Notes: generated by a model not told the origin, from the sequence alone. A stretch of 64,000 nt of DNA from Paenibacillus xylanilyticus (GCF_013359935.1 NZ_JABMCB010000202.1:558001-622000), one strand, 5' to 3'; shown: positions 33,531 through 45,700, counted from the stretch's first letter. Numbers and translations are program-made.

Positions 33531-33555
33531 GGCTTGATCATTACATGATCAAGCC
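33531..33555. terminator. Hairpin between convergent genes, probable bidirectional terminator
   Basis: Near-perfect stem GGCTTGATCA / TGATCAAGCC with a 5-base loop. T-runs are short on both sides, so strength is uncertain. Confidence 0.55.
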
Positions 33556-33557
33556 CT

Positions 33558-34541
33558 TTAAACATTCTGCTTAACAAAATAATGATCTACAGCATATTTG
33601 AAGGCATTGATATAAAATGCTGTCGCCTTTTTGCTCACTTCTGCGTTTGGGTTAATAATATCAAATCCATGATAACACCCCTTATATATTTCGAACTCAA
33701 CGGAAACCCCGGCTTTTCTTAAACGATCCACATATTGAATGGTCTCATCCCTGAATGGTTCAATATCTCCGACAAAAGTGACCGTAGGCGGCAGATTGCT
33801 GTAGTCTGAAGCTCTGGCCGCCGCTGCATAAGGCGGAACCGCATCTTCAGCTAACTCCCCCAAATATAATTTCCACGCCCATTTATTATAATTCGAGTTC
33901 CAGATTGGGGCATTGTTATCTTTTGCTGATTCCGTACCATTTCTATTATCTATCATTGGATAAAGAGGCATTTGGAACGCGATCTTCACTTCTCCTTTAT
34001 CTCTCGCATATAGCGTAAGTGCAGCCGTCAGACCTCCACCTGCACTTTCTCCACCGACCATGAGTTGGTCGTCACGGATTCCAAGCTCTTTTGCCTGATT
34101 TTTCATCCAAAGCAATGTGTCATAACAATCCTCCAGCGCAGCCGGATACTTCGCTTCTACGGATAAACGGTAATCCGGCGCGATAACCACACAATTTTTG
34201 GCACGGATTAATCTTGTACAAGCATGAACAAATTGCTCCGGATTCCCCATTGCATACCCACCGCCATGAATCCAAAGAACCCCGGGAAGATCTTGATGGT
34301 GATTAGCAGGTCGATAAATGAGAATACGTATTTTAGAATCGCTATTTTGACGGGGGATCCACATTTCGCTGCATGTAATGCCCTCAATGTCTTTTATCTT
34401 TCCCCCCGATTTGTCTGACCTTATTTTAAATTTGACCATCGACTCCACCCACTTTTCTTCGGAAGAGGATTTCAACAATAAGTCAATAAGTCTGCCTTTA
34501 AATCGTAATTGTCTATCAATCATTTTTTTGGTTACCTTCAT
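33558..34541 (-). CDS. Alpha/beta hydrolase (hormone-sensitive-lipase-like esterase)
   Basis: The 327-aa protein has the HSL-family oxyanion motif LWIHGGGYAMGNPE (about residues 93-106), nucleophile GGESAGGGLTAAL, the acidic residue in FVGDIEPFRDE and the histidine in GCYHGFD. No signal peptide is seen, so it hydrolyses short-chain esters inside the cell. It lies downstream of an AraC regulator on the same strand (51 bp), which may control it. Confidence 0.9.
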   Translation of the reverse strand: MKVTKKMIDRQLRFKGRLIDLLLKSSSEEKWVESMVKFKIRSDKSGGKIKDIEGITCSEMWIPRQNSDSKIRILIYRPANHHQDLPGVLWIHGGGYAMGNPEQFVHACTRLIRAKNCVVIAPDYRLSVEAKYPAALEDCYDTLLWMKNQAKELGIRDDQLMVGGESAGGGLTAALTLYARDKGEVKIAFQMPLYPMIDNRNGTESAKDNNAPIWNSNYNKWAWKLYLGELAEDAVPPYAAAARASDYSNLPPTVTFVGDIEPFRDETIQYVDRLRKAGVSVEFEIYKGCYHGFDIINPNAEVSKKATAFYINAFKYAVDHYFVKQNV

Positions 34542-34592
34542 GGAATATCCCCACCTGTTTTGGATTTTTTAAATTACGCATGATTACCCAAA

Positions 34593-35522
34593 TCAATTGA
34601 GTTCGTATAAGGAATCTCGGAGATGCTTGATATCGCTTATCGGGGGAAGTCCAAATAACCTGGCGTATTCCCTGTTGAACTGGGACGGACTCTCATAACC
34701 GACGCTAAAACCCGCATTTGCCGCGGAAAAGCCTTCTGTGAGAAGCAAACGTCGTGCCGTTTGCAATCGAATCGTCTTATGATACTGCAACGGACTCATT
34801 CCAGTTACACGCTTGAAGTGTTTGTGCAAGGACGTTACGCTCATGTTTACTTCTTTAGCCAGCTCGTTAATAATGAGAGGTTTGGAGTAGTCGCGGTTAA
34901 TATGTTGGATGGCCTTGGATATACCTTGTGCATAACTGCCAATGACGGCAAATTGCTGGAGTAACACCCCCTGCTCGCTCTGCAGCACTCGATAAAAAAT
35001 TTCACGAATGTAGAGTGGAGCCAACATGGGAATATCGGCGGGACAATCAAGGAGTTTTACAAGCCGGATAACTGCCTCTAACATCGTTGGCGTGGACTGA
35101 TTAACCATTATGCCGCGTCCCGTCTTTAAACTTTTCTTTTGATTCGATCTATTGACGATGTCCAGCAGAACGTCCGGATGAAGTATCAATTGCAGGCTCA
35201 AATAAGGAAGCTGCGCTGAAGCATTTGTAATTTTGCCGATCACGGGAAGATGAACGGATGACACCATATAGGAAGCTGAATCATAATGGTACGTTTCACC
35301 AACCAACGTAGCTGTCTTCGATCCTTGAACAATGATGTATAGAGAGGGCATATTAATTGTATACGTCGGTTCCGATTCTTGGCTGGCACGTCTGAAATGT
35401 AGTTCGGGTATGGCAGTGGAGTTCATACCTTCAACAGCAGAATGCCGCTCGGTAAGACGAAGCAATTCTTGTAGAGGGCTTGTAAAGGCATTCGTTTTGA
35501 TGTGGTCGTTCACATGAATCAC
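34593..35522 (-). CDS. AraC-family regulator (AraC_N type)
   Basis: The 309-aa protein has the N-terminal AraC_N domain (PELHFRRASQESEPTYTINMPSLYIIVQGSK in part, residues 44-70; YMVSSVHLPVIGKI) and a C-terminal double HTH (LIINELAKEVNMSVTSLHKHFKRVTGMSPLQY; FSAANAGFSVGYESPSQFNREYARLFG, both partly quoted). Start at GTG 35522, or at the GTG three codons later, which has better spacing from AAGGAT. It is divergent from the SDR gene. Related regulators control oxidoreductase genes next door. Confidence 0.9.
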   Translation of the reverse strand: MIHVNDHIKTNAFTSPLQELLRLTERHSAVEGMNSTAIPELHFRRASQESEPTYTINMPSLYIIVQGSKTATLVGETYHYDSASYMVSSVHLPVIGKITNASAQLPYLSLQLILHPDVLLDIVNRSNQKKSLKTGRGIMVNQSTPTMLEAVIRLVKLLDCPADIPMLAPLYIREIFYRVLQSEQGVLLQQFAVIGSYAQGISKAIQHINRDYSKPLIINELAKEVNMSVTSLHKHFKRVTGMSPLQYHKTIRLQTARRLLLTEGFSAANAGFSVGYESPSQFNREYARLFGLPPISDIKHLRDSLYELN

Positions 35523-35688
35523 CGATCCTTATAAGGTCAATCTAATTCCTCAATTGTATCTGGCAGGGAAGGATTAGGCAATAAAAGCGCATGAATGGTC
35601 TACCTCATATAACGTAGATTTAACTATACTTCACAGTGTAAGTGCAGCAGAGCACTAGCAAAACTCACTATGAAGGAAGGGTTCATCC

Positions 35689-36450
35689 ATGAGCGAAGAA
35701 CAATACAAAATACATTCAGGAATTCAAGGTAAAGTTGTTATCATTACCGGGGCCAGCAGCGGGATCGGAGAAGCAACGGCACTTCTGCTTGCCGCACGTG
35801 GAGCTAAAGTTGTACTTGGAGCACGCGGAACCGATCGACTTGAGAAACTTGCGGAACGAATTGTGAATCAGGGGGGCCAAGCGGTTTATGCAAGCATTGA
35901 TGTGAAACGGCGTGAAGACTTAACCCGTCTTGTCGCGCTGGGTTGTGAAAAGTACGGCAAGATTGACGTATTTATTAACAATGCCGGAGTCATGCCGATC
36001 TCTCCCCTTGATGAATTAAGGATCGAAGATTGGGAAGCGATGATCGATGTAAACATGAAGGGCGTTCTGTACGGGATAGCCGCAGCGCTACCTCTTTTTC
36101 GCGAACAAGGATCGGGACATTTCGTGACCACCTCTTCCATTGCAGGACATAAGACAGTGCCCAATCAATCTGTTTATTCAGGAACAAAGTTCGCAGTTCG
36201 GGCCATTTCCGAGGGGCTTCGTCAAGAGGCCGGCAATCAAATGCGTGTAACCGTAATATCGCCTGGTATTGTGAAAACAAATTTCACTGAAAGTGTAACA
36301 AATAGCGAAGTAAGAGATAAACTCGCATCTATTCGGGACGAAATGGCAATGCCTCCGGATGCGGTTGCTCGTGCCATTGCATTCGCCATTGAGCAACCTG
36401 ACGATATTGACGTAAACGAGATTGTAATCCGTCCCACTGCACAAGCTTAG
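35689..36450 (+). CDS. Short-chain dehydrogenase/reductase
   Basis: The 253-aa classical SDR has the NAD(P)-binding motif VVIITGASSGIGEATALLLA (residues 16-35), NNAGVMP near residue 95, the catalytic serine in FVTTSSIAGH, and YSGTKFAVRA with the Tyr-Lys pair. The Arg in LGARGTD after beta-2 suggests NADPH. GAAGGAAGGG precedes the ATG. It is divergent from the AraC_N regulator, its probable controller. The substrate is unknown. Confidence 0.92.
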   Translation: MSEEQYKIHSGIQGKVVIITGASSGIGEATALLLAARGAKVVLGARGTDRLEKLAERIVNQGGQAVYASIDVKRREDLTRLVALGCEKYGKIDVFINNAGVMPISPLDELRIEDWEAMIDVNMKGVLYGIAAALPLFREQGSGHFVTTSSIAGHKTVPNQSVYSGTKFAVRAISEGLRQEAGNQMRVTVISPGIVKTNFTESVTNSEVRDKLASIRDEMAMPPDAVARAIAFAIEQPDDIDVNEIVIRPTAQA

Positions 36451-36541
36451 GGCACAGCCGCATAAAATATTGACACAAAGGCAAAACTCTTGCCCCTCCA
36501 CAACATATTCAGGTATGGTTGGTTTCTGTATATAAGAAAAA

Positions 36542-36580
36542 GAAGATCATCCAAACGGCACTTATCGTTGGATGGTCTTC
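36542..36580. terminator. Bidirectional hairpin terminator
   Basis: Arms GAAGATCATCCAA (36542-36554) and TTGGATGGTCTTC (36568-36580). The minus-strand tail CTTTTTCTT serves the sulfur reductase gene, and the plus-strand tail TCTTCATT the SDR gene. Confidence 0.75.
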
Positions 36581-36667
36581 TCTTCATTATACTTTATGAA
36601 ATTTTAACCGGATGCCAGCATGCTTCAATGTCTTCAATGACAACCAGTTTATGCAGCTTCAATTGTT

Positions 36668-39169
36668 TTATATAAACAGGTTATGATTTGCATGAGCAGC
36701 CTGGCCCAAGTAGTAACCCACACCTCCAAGCTTAACATCATCCATTAATTCTTCGCGATGAATTCCCATTAAATCCATGGACATCTGGCAGGCGACGATC
36801 TCAACTCCTTGGGAAGTTGCGGTTTGAATCAGTTCTTCCAGTGAAGGAACATTATTATTCTTCATAAGACCTCGGATAATTTTCGGCCCAATACCCAACA
36901 TGTTCATTCTGGACATGCCAAGCTTGCGGCTACCACGTGGAAGCATCATATCAAACATACGAGCGATAAAGGTTTTGGATACTGGCTGCGGCTCATGTTT
37001 ACGAATAATATTCAATCCCCAGAATGTAAAAAACATCGTTACTTTGCGTCCACTTGCAGCTGCACCATTTGCAATAATAAGAGAAGCAATTGCTTTATCC
37101 AGATCTCCGCTGAAGATCACCATCGTGCTGGCAGGCTCAGCATTAGCAGTTTCCATTGTTGGAGATACAGGCTGTTTTGTTTTCTTGGCTACAATCGCAT
37201 CAATAATACCGCCCTTGCCACGCTCCAACTGCAGGAGCGGGGAACCAGACATTGCTGCCCAAGCTTTCATATCTTCATAAAAACCTGGATCCGAAGCTTT
37301 AATATGCAACGTCTGTCCATCCGTCAGTTCATCCATTTTCTGTTTGACTTGTATTAACGGACCGGGACAACTCAAACCGCATACATCCAGTTCCTTATCA
37401 ATATGCACTGACTGTCCGGATGCCAGATTGGTCTCCCCAAACGAAGTTCCTTTTACTGTAGCCACTTGCTCGCTATGGTCCTGGCCACCATTATGATTAC
37501 GGTTTTCGGAAGAAAATGGAGCTGGCTTAAATTGAGCTTGACGGTATGTTTTATAGCCTCCACTCAAATTTTTGACGCTAAAGCCATGCTGACGCAAAAT
37601 TTGCGAAGCCGTATACCCACGTAAACCGACCTGACAGTATACCCAAATTTCTTTGGTGGAATCCAATTCATTTAAACGCTCACGAAGCTCATCCACCGGA
37701 ATGCTTACTGAACCCGGAATATTCCCATTACGATGTTCCAAGTCACTGCGTACATCCAGCAGTATGGATTGTTCCCGCTCGCGTGCAGACAGCTGATCAT
37801 AGGTGAAAGTTTTCACACGTCCTGCCAAGAGATTTTCCGCTGCATAGCCAACCATATTAACAGGATCTTTCGCAGAGGAATACGGCGGTGCATAACTCAG
37901 CTCAAGCTCCGTCAGATCGCTGACGTAACCACCAAAATGAATGGCTGCGGCAATGTCATCAATCCGTTTGTCCACCCCATCATATCCTACGGCCTGAGCG
38001 CCCAGAATTTTACCTTCCGGTGTAAACAGCAGTTTAAGCGTAATCGCACTCGAACCCGGATAATAAGATGCATGGGAAGCAGGATGCACGATGACCGTCC
38101 GATAATCAATACCAAGACGCTTTAATGTTTTTTCATTACTACCGGTAGAAGCTCCTGTCATTCCAAACACTTTAATTATGGATGTCCCTTGTGTTCCTTT
38201 GTAAGTGGAATGTATTCCGGCAATCCGATCAGCAACGATTCGACCCTGTTTGTTGGCAGGCCCTGCAAGCGGAACAGCTGTCTTATGTCCATGAATATAA
38301 TCACTTACTTCGATGGCATCACCAACAGCATAAATATGCGGCACACTGCTTTCCAGCGCTTCGTTGACAATGATATGACCTCGTGTACCGAGAGAAATAC
38401 CGCTATCCTTCAGGAAAGAAGTATCCGGAGTGACGCCTATCGCAAGAATAACCATATCTGCAGACAAAACATCACCACCCGCAAGTTTAACACCAATGCC
38501 CTGTTCTTGTGCAAGAAAGCCCTGAACACGCTGGGAAAATAACAGGTTTATGCCATGCTGTTCCATTTCCTGTGCCAGTGCAGCTGCCAGTTCAGGATCA
38601 AACGGAGTGAGCAGTTGATCATTTCCCTCAACCAAAGTCACTTCAAGTCCTGCTTCCCTTAAATTTTCTGCCATTTCAACACCGATAAAGCCTCCACCTA
38701 TAACGATTGCAGATTCGTTGTTAGATGAATTAACTTGTTCTTTGATGCGGTCAATATCTGGAATATTTCGCACGGTATAAATACGTTCGTTATCCTTTCC
38801 CGGCAAATCGGGAATGATCGGACGTGCGCCAGGTGACAGAATCAACTCATCATAACTTTCTTCATATTGACCGAGCTCATGGCTTTGTACCTGCACCGTG
38901 CGATTGACCGGATCGACAGCTATGATCTCGCTCTTCGTTCGTACATCAATTCGAAAGCGATCCGCCATCCCCTTAGGGGTTTGTACCAGCAGACGCTCGC
39001 GGTCAGCGATCGTTCCGCCAATATAATAAGGTAAACCGCAATTGGCAAACGAGATATAAGGTCCTTTTTCAAAGATGACTATTTCCGCATGTTCATCCAG
39101 ACGGCGCAGGCGAGCCGCTGCAGATGCACCACCTGCAACGCCCCCTACAATCAATACTTTTTTACTCAT
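36668..39169 (-). CDS. Four-module sulfur-transfer enzyme: CoA-disulfide reductase, rhodanese, TusA, DsrE
   Basis: At 833 aa this is a fusion. Residues 1-440 are an FAD/NAD(P)H reductase of the CoA-disulfide reductase type: VGGVAGGASAAARLR, the redox cysteine in SFANCGLPYYIGG (Cys44), and VIGGGFIGVEMAENL. Residues about 455-550 are a rhodanese domain with the loop YCQVGLRGYTASQ. About 610-685 is a TusA domain with CGLSCPGPLIQVKQKM. The last 155 residues are DsrE-like (MVIFSGDLDKAIASLIIANG). Together they could reduce persulfides and hand sulfur on. ATGA overlap with the ArsR gene upstream shows co-transcription. Confidence 0.93.
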   Translation of the reverse strand: MSKKVLIVGGVAGGASAAARLRRLDEHAEIVIFEKGPYISFANCGLPYYIGGTIADRERLLVQTPKGMADRFRIDVRTKSEIIAVDPVNRTVQVQSHELGQYEESYDELILSPGARPIIPDLPGKDNERIYTVRNIPDIDRIKEQVNSSNNESAIVIGGGFIGVEMAENLREAGLEVTLVEGNDQLLTPFDPELAAALAQEMEQHGINLLFSQRVQGFLAQEQGIGVKLAGGDVLSADMVILAIGVTPDTSFLKDSGISLGTRGHIIVNEALESSVPHIYAVGDAIEVSDYIHGHKTAVPLAGPANKQGRIVADRIAGIHSTYKGTQGTSIIKVFGMTGASTGSNEKTLKRLGIDYRTVIVHPASHASYYPGSSAITLKLLFTPEGKILGAQAVGYDGVDKRIDDIAAAIHFGGYVSDLTELELSYAPPYSSAKDPVNMVGYAAENLLAGRVKTFTYDQLSAREREQSILLDVRSDLEHRNGNIPGSVSIPVDELRERLNELDSTKEIWVYCQVGLRGYTASQILRQHGFSVKNLSGGYKTYRQAQFKPAPFSSENRNHNGGQDHSEQVATVKGTSFGETNLASGQSVHIDKELDVCGLSCPGPLIQVKQKMDELTDGQTLHIKASDPGFYEDMKAWAAMSGSPLLQLERGKGGIIDAIVAKKTKQPVSPTMETANAEPASTMVIFSGDLDKAIASLIIANGAAASGRKVTMFFTFWGLNIIRKHEPQPVSKTFIARMFDMMLPRGSRKLGMSRMNMLGIGPKIIRGLMKNNNVPSLEELIQTATSQGVEIVACQMSMDLMGIHREELMDDVKLGGVGYYLGQAAHANHNLFI

Positions 39170-39480
39170 GACTCACAATCTTCCTCTCCAAACAAAATAG
39201 TAACAATCTGCGCAATTCGTTGGTCGGCAAGCACATAATTTACTTCAAGGCCGTTGCGCTCGGTAGCGACAATCCCCGTACTCCGCAGCTTCTGCAAGTG
39301 TTGAGACACGGTTGATTGCGGTAGATCCAGGCATTCCTGCATATAGGAAACATTACATTTCTTTTTTCGCATCAGCCCGCGTACAATGCACAGGCGAATT
39401 GGATGTGACAGAGCTTTAAGCAGATTTGCAGGTTCGTCAAATTGCGTCAGATCACTGCTTTCAAAAGCGGGAGTATCCAT
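39166..39480 (-). CDS. ArsR-family regulator of the sulfur-transfer enzyme
   Basis: The 104-aa winged-helix protein has LLKALSHPIRLCIVRGLMRKKKCNVSYMQECLDLPQSTVSQHLQKLRSTGIVATERNG (residues about 16-73, partly quoted). Three cysteines cluster in the first half and one near the end, so thiol or persulfide sensing as in BigR/YgaV-type ArsR members is possible. ATG 39480 is chosen, eight bases after AGGAG; the ATG at 39486 is too close. It overlaps the enzyme gene by four bases and probably represses both. Confidence 0.88.
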   Translation of the reverse strand: MDTPAFESSDLTQFDEPANLLKALSHPIRLCIVRGLMRKKKCNVSYMQECLDLPQSTVSQHLQKLRSTGIVATERNGLEVNYVLADQRIAQIVTILFGEEDCES

Positions 39481-39501
39481 ATTCATCTCTCCTAGAACGT
39501 T

Positions 39502-39529
39502 ATATTAGGATATTACGATATAGCGATAT
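39502..39529. promoter_or_regulatory. ATAT-repeat region, possible ArsR operator
   Basis: The stretch upstream of arsR holds four regularly spaced ATAT elements (about every 9 bases: ATATTAGGATATTACGATAT and AGCGATAT) 22-50 bp before the start. A+T-rich repeats of this kind are common ArsR binding sites; low certainty. Confidence 0.3.
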
Positions 39530-39714
39530 AGTTGTCAAATATCGAATACTATCTCTTTCCGCGCACCCGCAAATCCGCGGAAGATTCAGCAGTTTTAGTC
39601 CAAACCAAATAACCCCCACAGTCAGGGAGGTTGGTTGGTTGTATGATGTTCTAATGCGTAGTTGGAACTCCTTACTTGATGGCTCACTTGCTTCCTAAAC
39701 AGGATTTAAGTTGT

Positions 39715-42700
39715 TTAATTATTTATGAGCATATACACGATTTTAGCCATTTCTGCACGTGTGACTTTACTTTTTGGGTCAAACCGAAGATGCGCTTTGC
39801 CTGTCATCAATCCCAGTCCATTGACGTGCTGGACAGCTTCTTTTGCCCAAGAAGATACTTGGATTTGATCCGAGAACGAAGATTTCACTATGTCTGCTTG
39901 TTGAACATCAAACAACACTTCGGAAGCTCTCATCAAAATCACGGCTGCCTCTTCCCGGCTGATGGAATCTTTTGGCCTGAAGAGATTACCGCTTCCTTGC
40001 ACGATACCGAGTTTGGTTGCTTCGGCCACAGCTGCAGCATAATACGCGTCTGCGGAAACATCGGTATAACCCACTGTTTTTTCCGAAGAACTCAACCCTG
40101 CAGCACGCATAATCAGGGTAATGAAATCGCCCCGACTTACCTGCAAGGCAGGACCGTAATTCTCATTATCCATACCTTGGATGAGATGTTTCGCCACTAA
40201 TGTATTGACGTAACGCTCTGCCCAAGAGTCTTTCATATCTTTGAACTGTTTATGATATTCCAGAATGGCGAATAGACCTGGATGGTCCGCCTCAAATGTC
40301 ACGGTTCCGCTTCCGAAGCGACCGCCTTTATATTCAATTTCTTTCCCAAGCAGATAAACGCCAGCATATTCCGATTGAATCTGCTTTTGCTGTTCGGCCG
40401 TCAATGTCCGTTCAAGCTTGACCGGACTACCGAATACCTTAACCTCCGTCTCGTTTTCTCCTTGGAGCATAAACATGCGCAGCGATTGCCCAATCTCCGT
40501 GCGTGAATAATGCTGTGACTCACTTAGACGGTCACTCAACAGCTGCTTCATATCATCATTCATTAAAGTAGTCATGCGCAGCAGCAGCTGATCCGCCCCT
40601 CCCCATTGCTGCGGCATGGAAGCAGCTGGGATCGTAACTTCTAATGCCGACATTGAAATCACGATTGAAAGTCCGCTTGTTTTCGCCTTTTTCACCGCTT
40701 CTGCAGGAAGATACACATCAAACTGCCCGTCCGGCTCTTGCTTGTCTTCAAGTGAAACGACTACTTTCCCGCCACTTGCTGAAGTAACGGCTTGCTCCAT
40801 CTCATGTGAATCTGCACGATAGGTCCCATCGGAAGATGCACCAAGCGTAATTCGGCCGTTGCTGCTAATCGCTGCTGGGGGATTGGACTCGTTGGAGCTA
40901 TCCGTAGGAGTTCCCTGATTACCGGTTCCGTTACCTGTACCTCCTCCATTACCAGGTGTTTGTTCCCCCGGAGAAGAAGTCCCTGTATGGAACCCCCAAA
41001 TATCTGATAGGGCACTTCCACTATATTTGTCTTCTGCTTTGGCGTACCACTGGTAGTAGTTCTCGTTTGAAAGCCGCTTCCAATCCACAGAAGCTTCTTG
41101 CCCACTCGCAATGTTAGCCTTAGAGCCTATTTCCTGATCCGTGTAAACTTGTACCCCGATATAATCCGTGGCTACTCGCTTCGTTGTTGGTGCCAGACCA
41201 AGATCCAGGCTAAATTCGTCTTTGCCTTGTTCCGTCTCGGGATCGTGGTAATTGTAATCGTCGAGATAAGGCGAATACGTCTTGATATGAAGTTTATTGT
41301 TAGCCATGTCAAACTGCATAAGCCGTATATAGCCAAGTCCGCCTTCTGCCGCTCCTTGATAGTCAGCCAGCATTTGATAGACGTTGCGGTCAGGAATACC
41401 GTCTCCGTTATCATCCAGCTGATCAACCTTAAGCTCTGCATCGTGATAGTGTCCGGAAAGGGCAGCAATCACATTTTTGTTCGGTTTTACGACCTTCTCA
41501 TAAATCTGGTCTGCAATCGGTGAACGGTTATTGGATACGAGCAGATATTCGTGTAAACAGAGAATCGCTTTGCGTTCCGGATACTTGGAGACGATCTCGT
41601 TCATCCATTCAATCTCTTCCTCTCCAAGCCCCCACCCCATGTAAACAATGACGAAATCATTACCGTTCGCTGAAACCAAATCATAATGTCCACGATTATT
41701 CTCGTATGACCCGCCAAATACCTGATTATTTTTGAATCTGTCCTCTCCAAAGTACTGCTGGAATTTGGCATAATCGTTGTCCTGGTGTCCAACATCATGA
41801 TTTCCTGCCAATACGCCGTACGGAATTGAAGCATCCTCAAGCACCTTCATGTTTTTGTCTGCCTCGATCCATTGGTATTCCTGATCCGCTTTGTCGACGA
41901 CGTCCCCCGTATGAATAACATATTTGATGTTCATGTTTTCTTTTTGCCCGGCGATCCAGTTCACGATATTTTGATAGATTTGCGGATAGCTCTGGGAGTA
42001 ATACTGCGTATCCGACATCCAAACAAACGAAAAATCGTACGGATCCTGTGACTCCGGAGTTGGTTTGCTGCCTGTGGTCTCAGCTTTTTCCACAAGTTCA
42101 TCCTGCACCATAACCTGGATGATGTGATCCTTCGCATAATCACCCGCTTTTACCACAGCTTTTAATTCAAAATCTCCTGTACCAGCAATAACTTGATCCA
42201 ACGGATTCCACTTTTGCTCGCTCATGCTCCAGGCATACAAGCTTACTTTCCTGTCTTCAAGTGACTTGCCCTGCCATTCGATTTCGACACGATCCGTGCT
42301 TTTCACGGATGGATCAATCTTTACTTCAAAGCGCTGGTAAGGGAACTGCTCCACCGAGTCATTAACGAGATATATTCCGTCGATTTCGGCGATCTTCCTG
42401 TAATCCTCTGCATTCATGGCCTTTTCTCCCGAAGGAGTCATTTCTTTAGGCGGCTCGGTAACGGAAGTGTTCATATAGCCCGTAAAGCCTTCGGCTCGGC
42501 TTCCATCGTATTTGTAACCTCTGTAAAATGTCACGTCCATATCGTCGTTGCTTGGGTCCTGAACTTTAACTGTCAGATTGGCATCTGATCCAACATTCGT
42601 TTGATTTTGCTTGGGAGATACTAACTCCGGTGGAAGCGGGTTCTCATCGGGTATTTCAAAATTCACAGTTCTCTCCGCAACGTTGCCCAATTTATCTGTT

Positions 42701-45700
42701 GCCTGAATCTCCAGTGTGTGCTTTCCGGCCTGCATTTGCCCAGACGAGGTTCTCAGGGGCAGAACGATCTCCTTGCCGTCGAGCTTCACACTAACCTTGT
42801 CCATGCCGGCTATTGCATCGTTGATCTCAGCATCGATGACGAAATCTCCACGGTATTCCTTCCCCTCTTCGACCGTCGGCGTGATTTCGGGGGCCGTATT
42901 ATCCACCATGACTTTGGCCGTAACATGCTCTGCCCCATCGGTTACGGCTACTTCATGAGTGCCATCCGGGATGTGGGTTGTGTCCCACGCATAGGCTTTA
43001 GCCTTCAAAAGTTCAGGCTTTAGGTCGAAATGAAAGCCAATCGATTCACTTTTCCCGGCAGAATCACCCATTTTGATCTGTTTCTCTTTTTCAGCGTAGG
43101 CCGGGTCCCATATTTCAGTGCCGTCTGCCAAAAGCAATCGGACGTTTTTGACTTCAAAATCATCTTTGTTTTCCTCCGGACGTTCATCAAACGGCGAAGT
43201 TTTGGAACCTGCCCGAATATAGATCACATTGTCGCCCTGAGCCAAACGTTCCGAATCGATCGGATAGGACAACGTTGTGTATGTCGTAATGGGTTCCATG
43301 AACGTATAAAGAATGGATTTATCCTCCAGTTCTGATGGTCCCATTGTTACAGCATTCTTAAAGTAATAATCGACATTAACTGCTTCGAACACGAAGTATG
43401 CATCATGCTCAAGTGCGGCAAAGGTATCATCTTCCGGCAGAACTTCTCCGTCAATGCTGAGGGCAATGTCCGTGCCTGCCATTTGCGAGGTTCCTTTTAT
43501 CGTATAAACACCGTTAATAGTATCCTGATCATTTACGTTCAGGCGAAGCGGTTCATCGCTTACCCCTCCGGTCACGGATATGCTGGTCGTCTTGGTTCTC
43601 GATTCATTAACGCCATCAGAAGCGACGAAATAATACTCGATAGTTTTGCGTCCGATCAGATCAGCTGATGTCATTGTATAGTGGTACAACATATCATCGT
43701 AGTCTTCTGTCAAACGATGAGCCGTATATTCGGCCTGTTTGTCTGAACGAACGAATACCTCAACCGACGTCACCTCTCGGTCATCGCTGGCGTCGAGAGT
43801 CAGCTCCAATCCTTTGGATTGATCTGCCTCGGTCATGTTCGTCAGGTCCTGAACCGTTGGCGGAACCACATCCAAATCGATATGAACCGGCTCTGAAGGG
43901 ACCTGTTCGGGCAAGATGCTGCCTGGCGAGGGAGCTAACACACCAGAACTGGATTTGATCATCATCGTGCTGCCATTTACAGGGTAAGCGTAAGTGATCG
44001 CCCTGTCTTCCTTCGTTTCATCGCCTTTGGTACCGTCCTCGTACGCCTGGTCGGCATCATAATAGGCAGAAGAAATTTCCTTGCCGGTATTCGTTTTGAT
44101 CACAAGGGCTCGGCGACCGGAGTTCGCCATCCCATCGCTCGGAATTGATTGCAGCGTAACATTAGGGATTAGACTGGTTTGATAAAATAGATTGAAATCA
44201 TTTTCGGAATAAGAAGCGTTGGCGCTGTTTTTAATCCAAAATACGACCGACTGCTGCGCAGGAATGACAAAATCGGGATGGACTGCTCCCCATTCCACGT
44301 CCGCGCTGGGTCCTTTGTCTGGATAACGGTAATACAGGCTATAGTTTTTAAAATTAACCGGTTGGTCCGTATTGTTATAAACCTCGATGTACTCATAGGC
44401 GTCTGTAGATGTACCCGTAATATTCGTTGTATTTGGCACAAGTTCCGTAATAAGCAGCGTCGGTGCTTTGGATGGGTCGAACGCATCCATGTGTACCTGA
44501 GCCGAATAAGGGATGTCCAGGTTGCCTGCTTGTATTCGGTACTCGAGTTCCGGAGCAGTAAGCACGGAAGCCGGAATCGTTGCTGTATAATCGTCCGTAT
44601 TAGTTACATTCGTCATGGTCGTGACAGTGTAGCGATGTTGGGAAGGAGTTTTGTATAATAACTTAACTGCTGGCTTGGTTCCATCCGGATTCGTACCCAG
44701 ATTTTTAACCTGAGCCTTCACCTCAAAATCCTGAATTTCCAAGGGAACCTTTGGAACCGCATGCACAATTTCGGTTTGCGATCCCTCCTCCACAACTGGC
44801 GGAACCGCTTGTGCAAGATCAATCACGCCTGGCGTGGCAGGAATTCCCCCTGAATTCTCCATGACGCTCATCTGCGTACTTCCGGCAGCCGGATGTTTGA
44901 AGAATATCCCCATATCCGCCTTAACGTGAGCCGGTTCGTAGGCAGCGGAAACGATGCTCTCATTGGTTTGGTTCTTGATTACAAGTGATCTGAGACTGCC
45001 GTTAGCCATGCCTCCTCCACCCTCAATGCGGAATAAGCGATCCCCTTCAATGAGGGTTGTCCCAAAGTTTTCATTGAATTGCTCGGTCGTAAGATGGTTG
45101 TTGCTTCCGTTCAAAATCCAGAATACGATCGGGCTCCGAGCAGGAACGATGATATCCGTACCTTCTCCTGTCTTCCACGTATCCTTGTTATTGTAGAAAA
45201 AGACATAGTCTTTGAAATTTATATCATGATCCGTATTGTTATAGACCTCAACGAACTCGTACGCATCTGAACTAACATTTGGCACATTCGTCGTATCCGG
45301 TACCATCTCGGTAATTAGAAGCTCTGGTCCTGTGTTCTGCTGCATGGGGGACATAGATGGACGAATCCTCGTGGAGTATGATGCCGAATGAATGGTCTTT
45401 CCTTCATAATCCACAATATCGATGGAATAGTTCAACTCACTGCCGACCAGTGCCTCTCCGGGAATGTCCCCTGCGTATGTACCTGGCTGCTGTTCTACTG
45501 GCCCGAGTTCAACGGGTGCAAACATTTGGCCATCGACGGAAAAAGAGATGCGCCCGGTCAACAGCTGATCTGTGCCATATACCGTGGCGGTAACCGTATA
45601 ATTTTGCATTTCGGTAATCCAATCCGAAGCGGTGTGGTTTACCTGAACATTTACAGCTTGCTGAAATTGTGTCTGTTCCCCGCTGTCTGTCAATGACACC

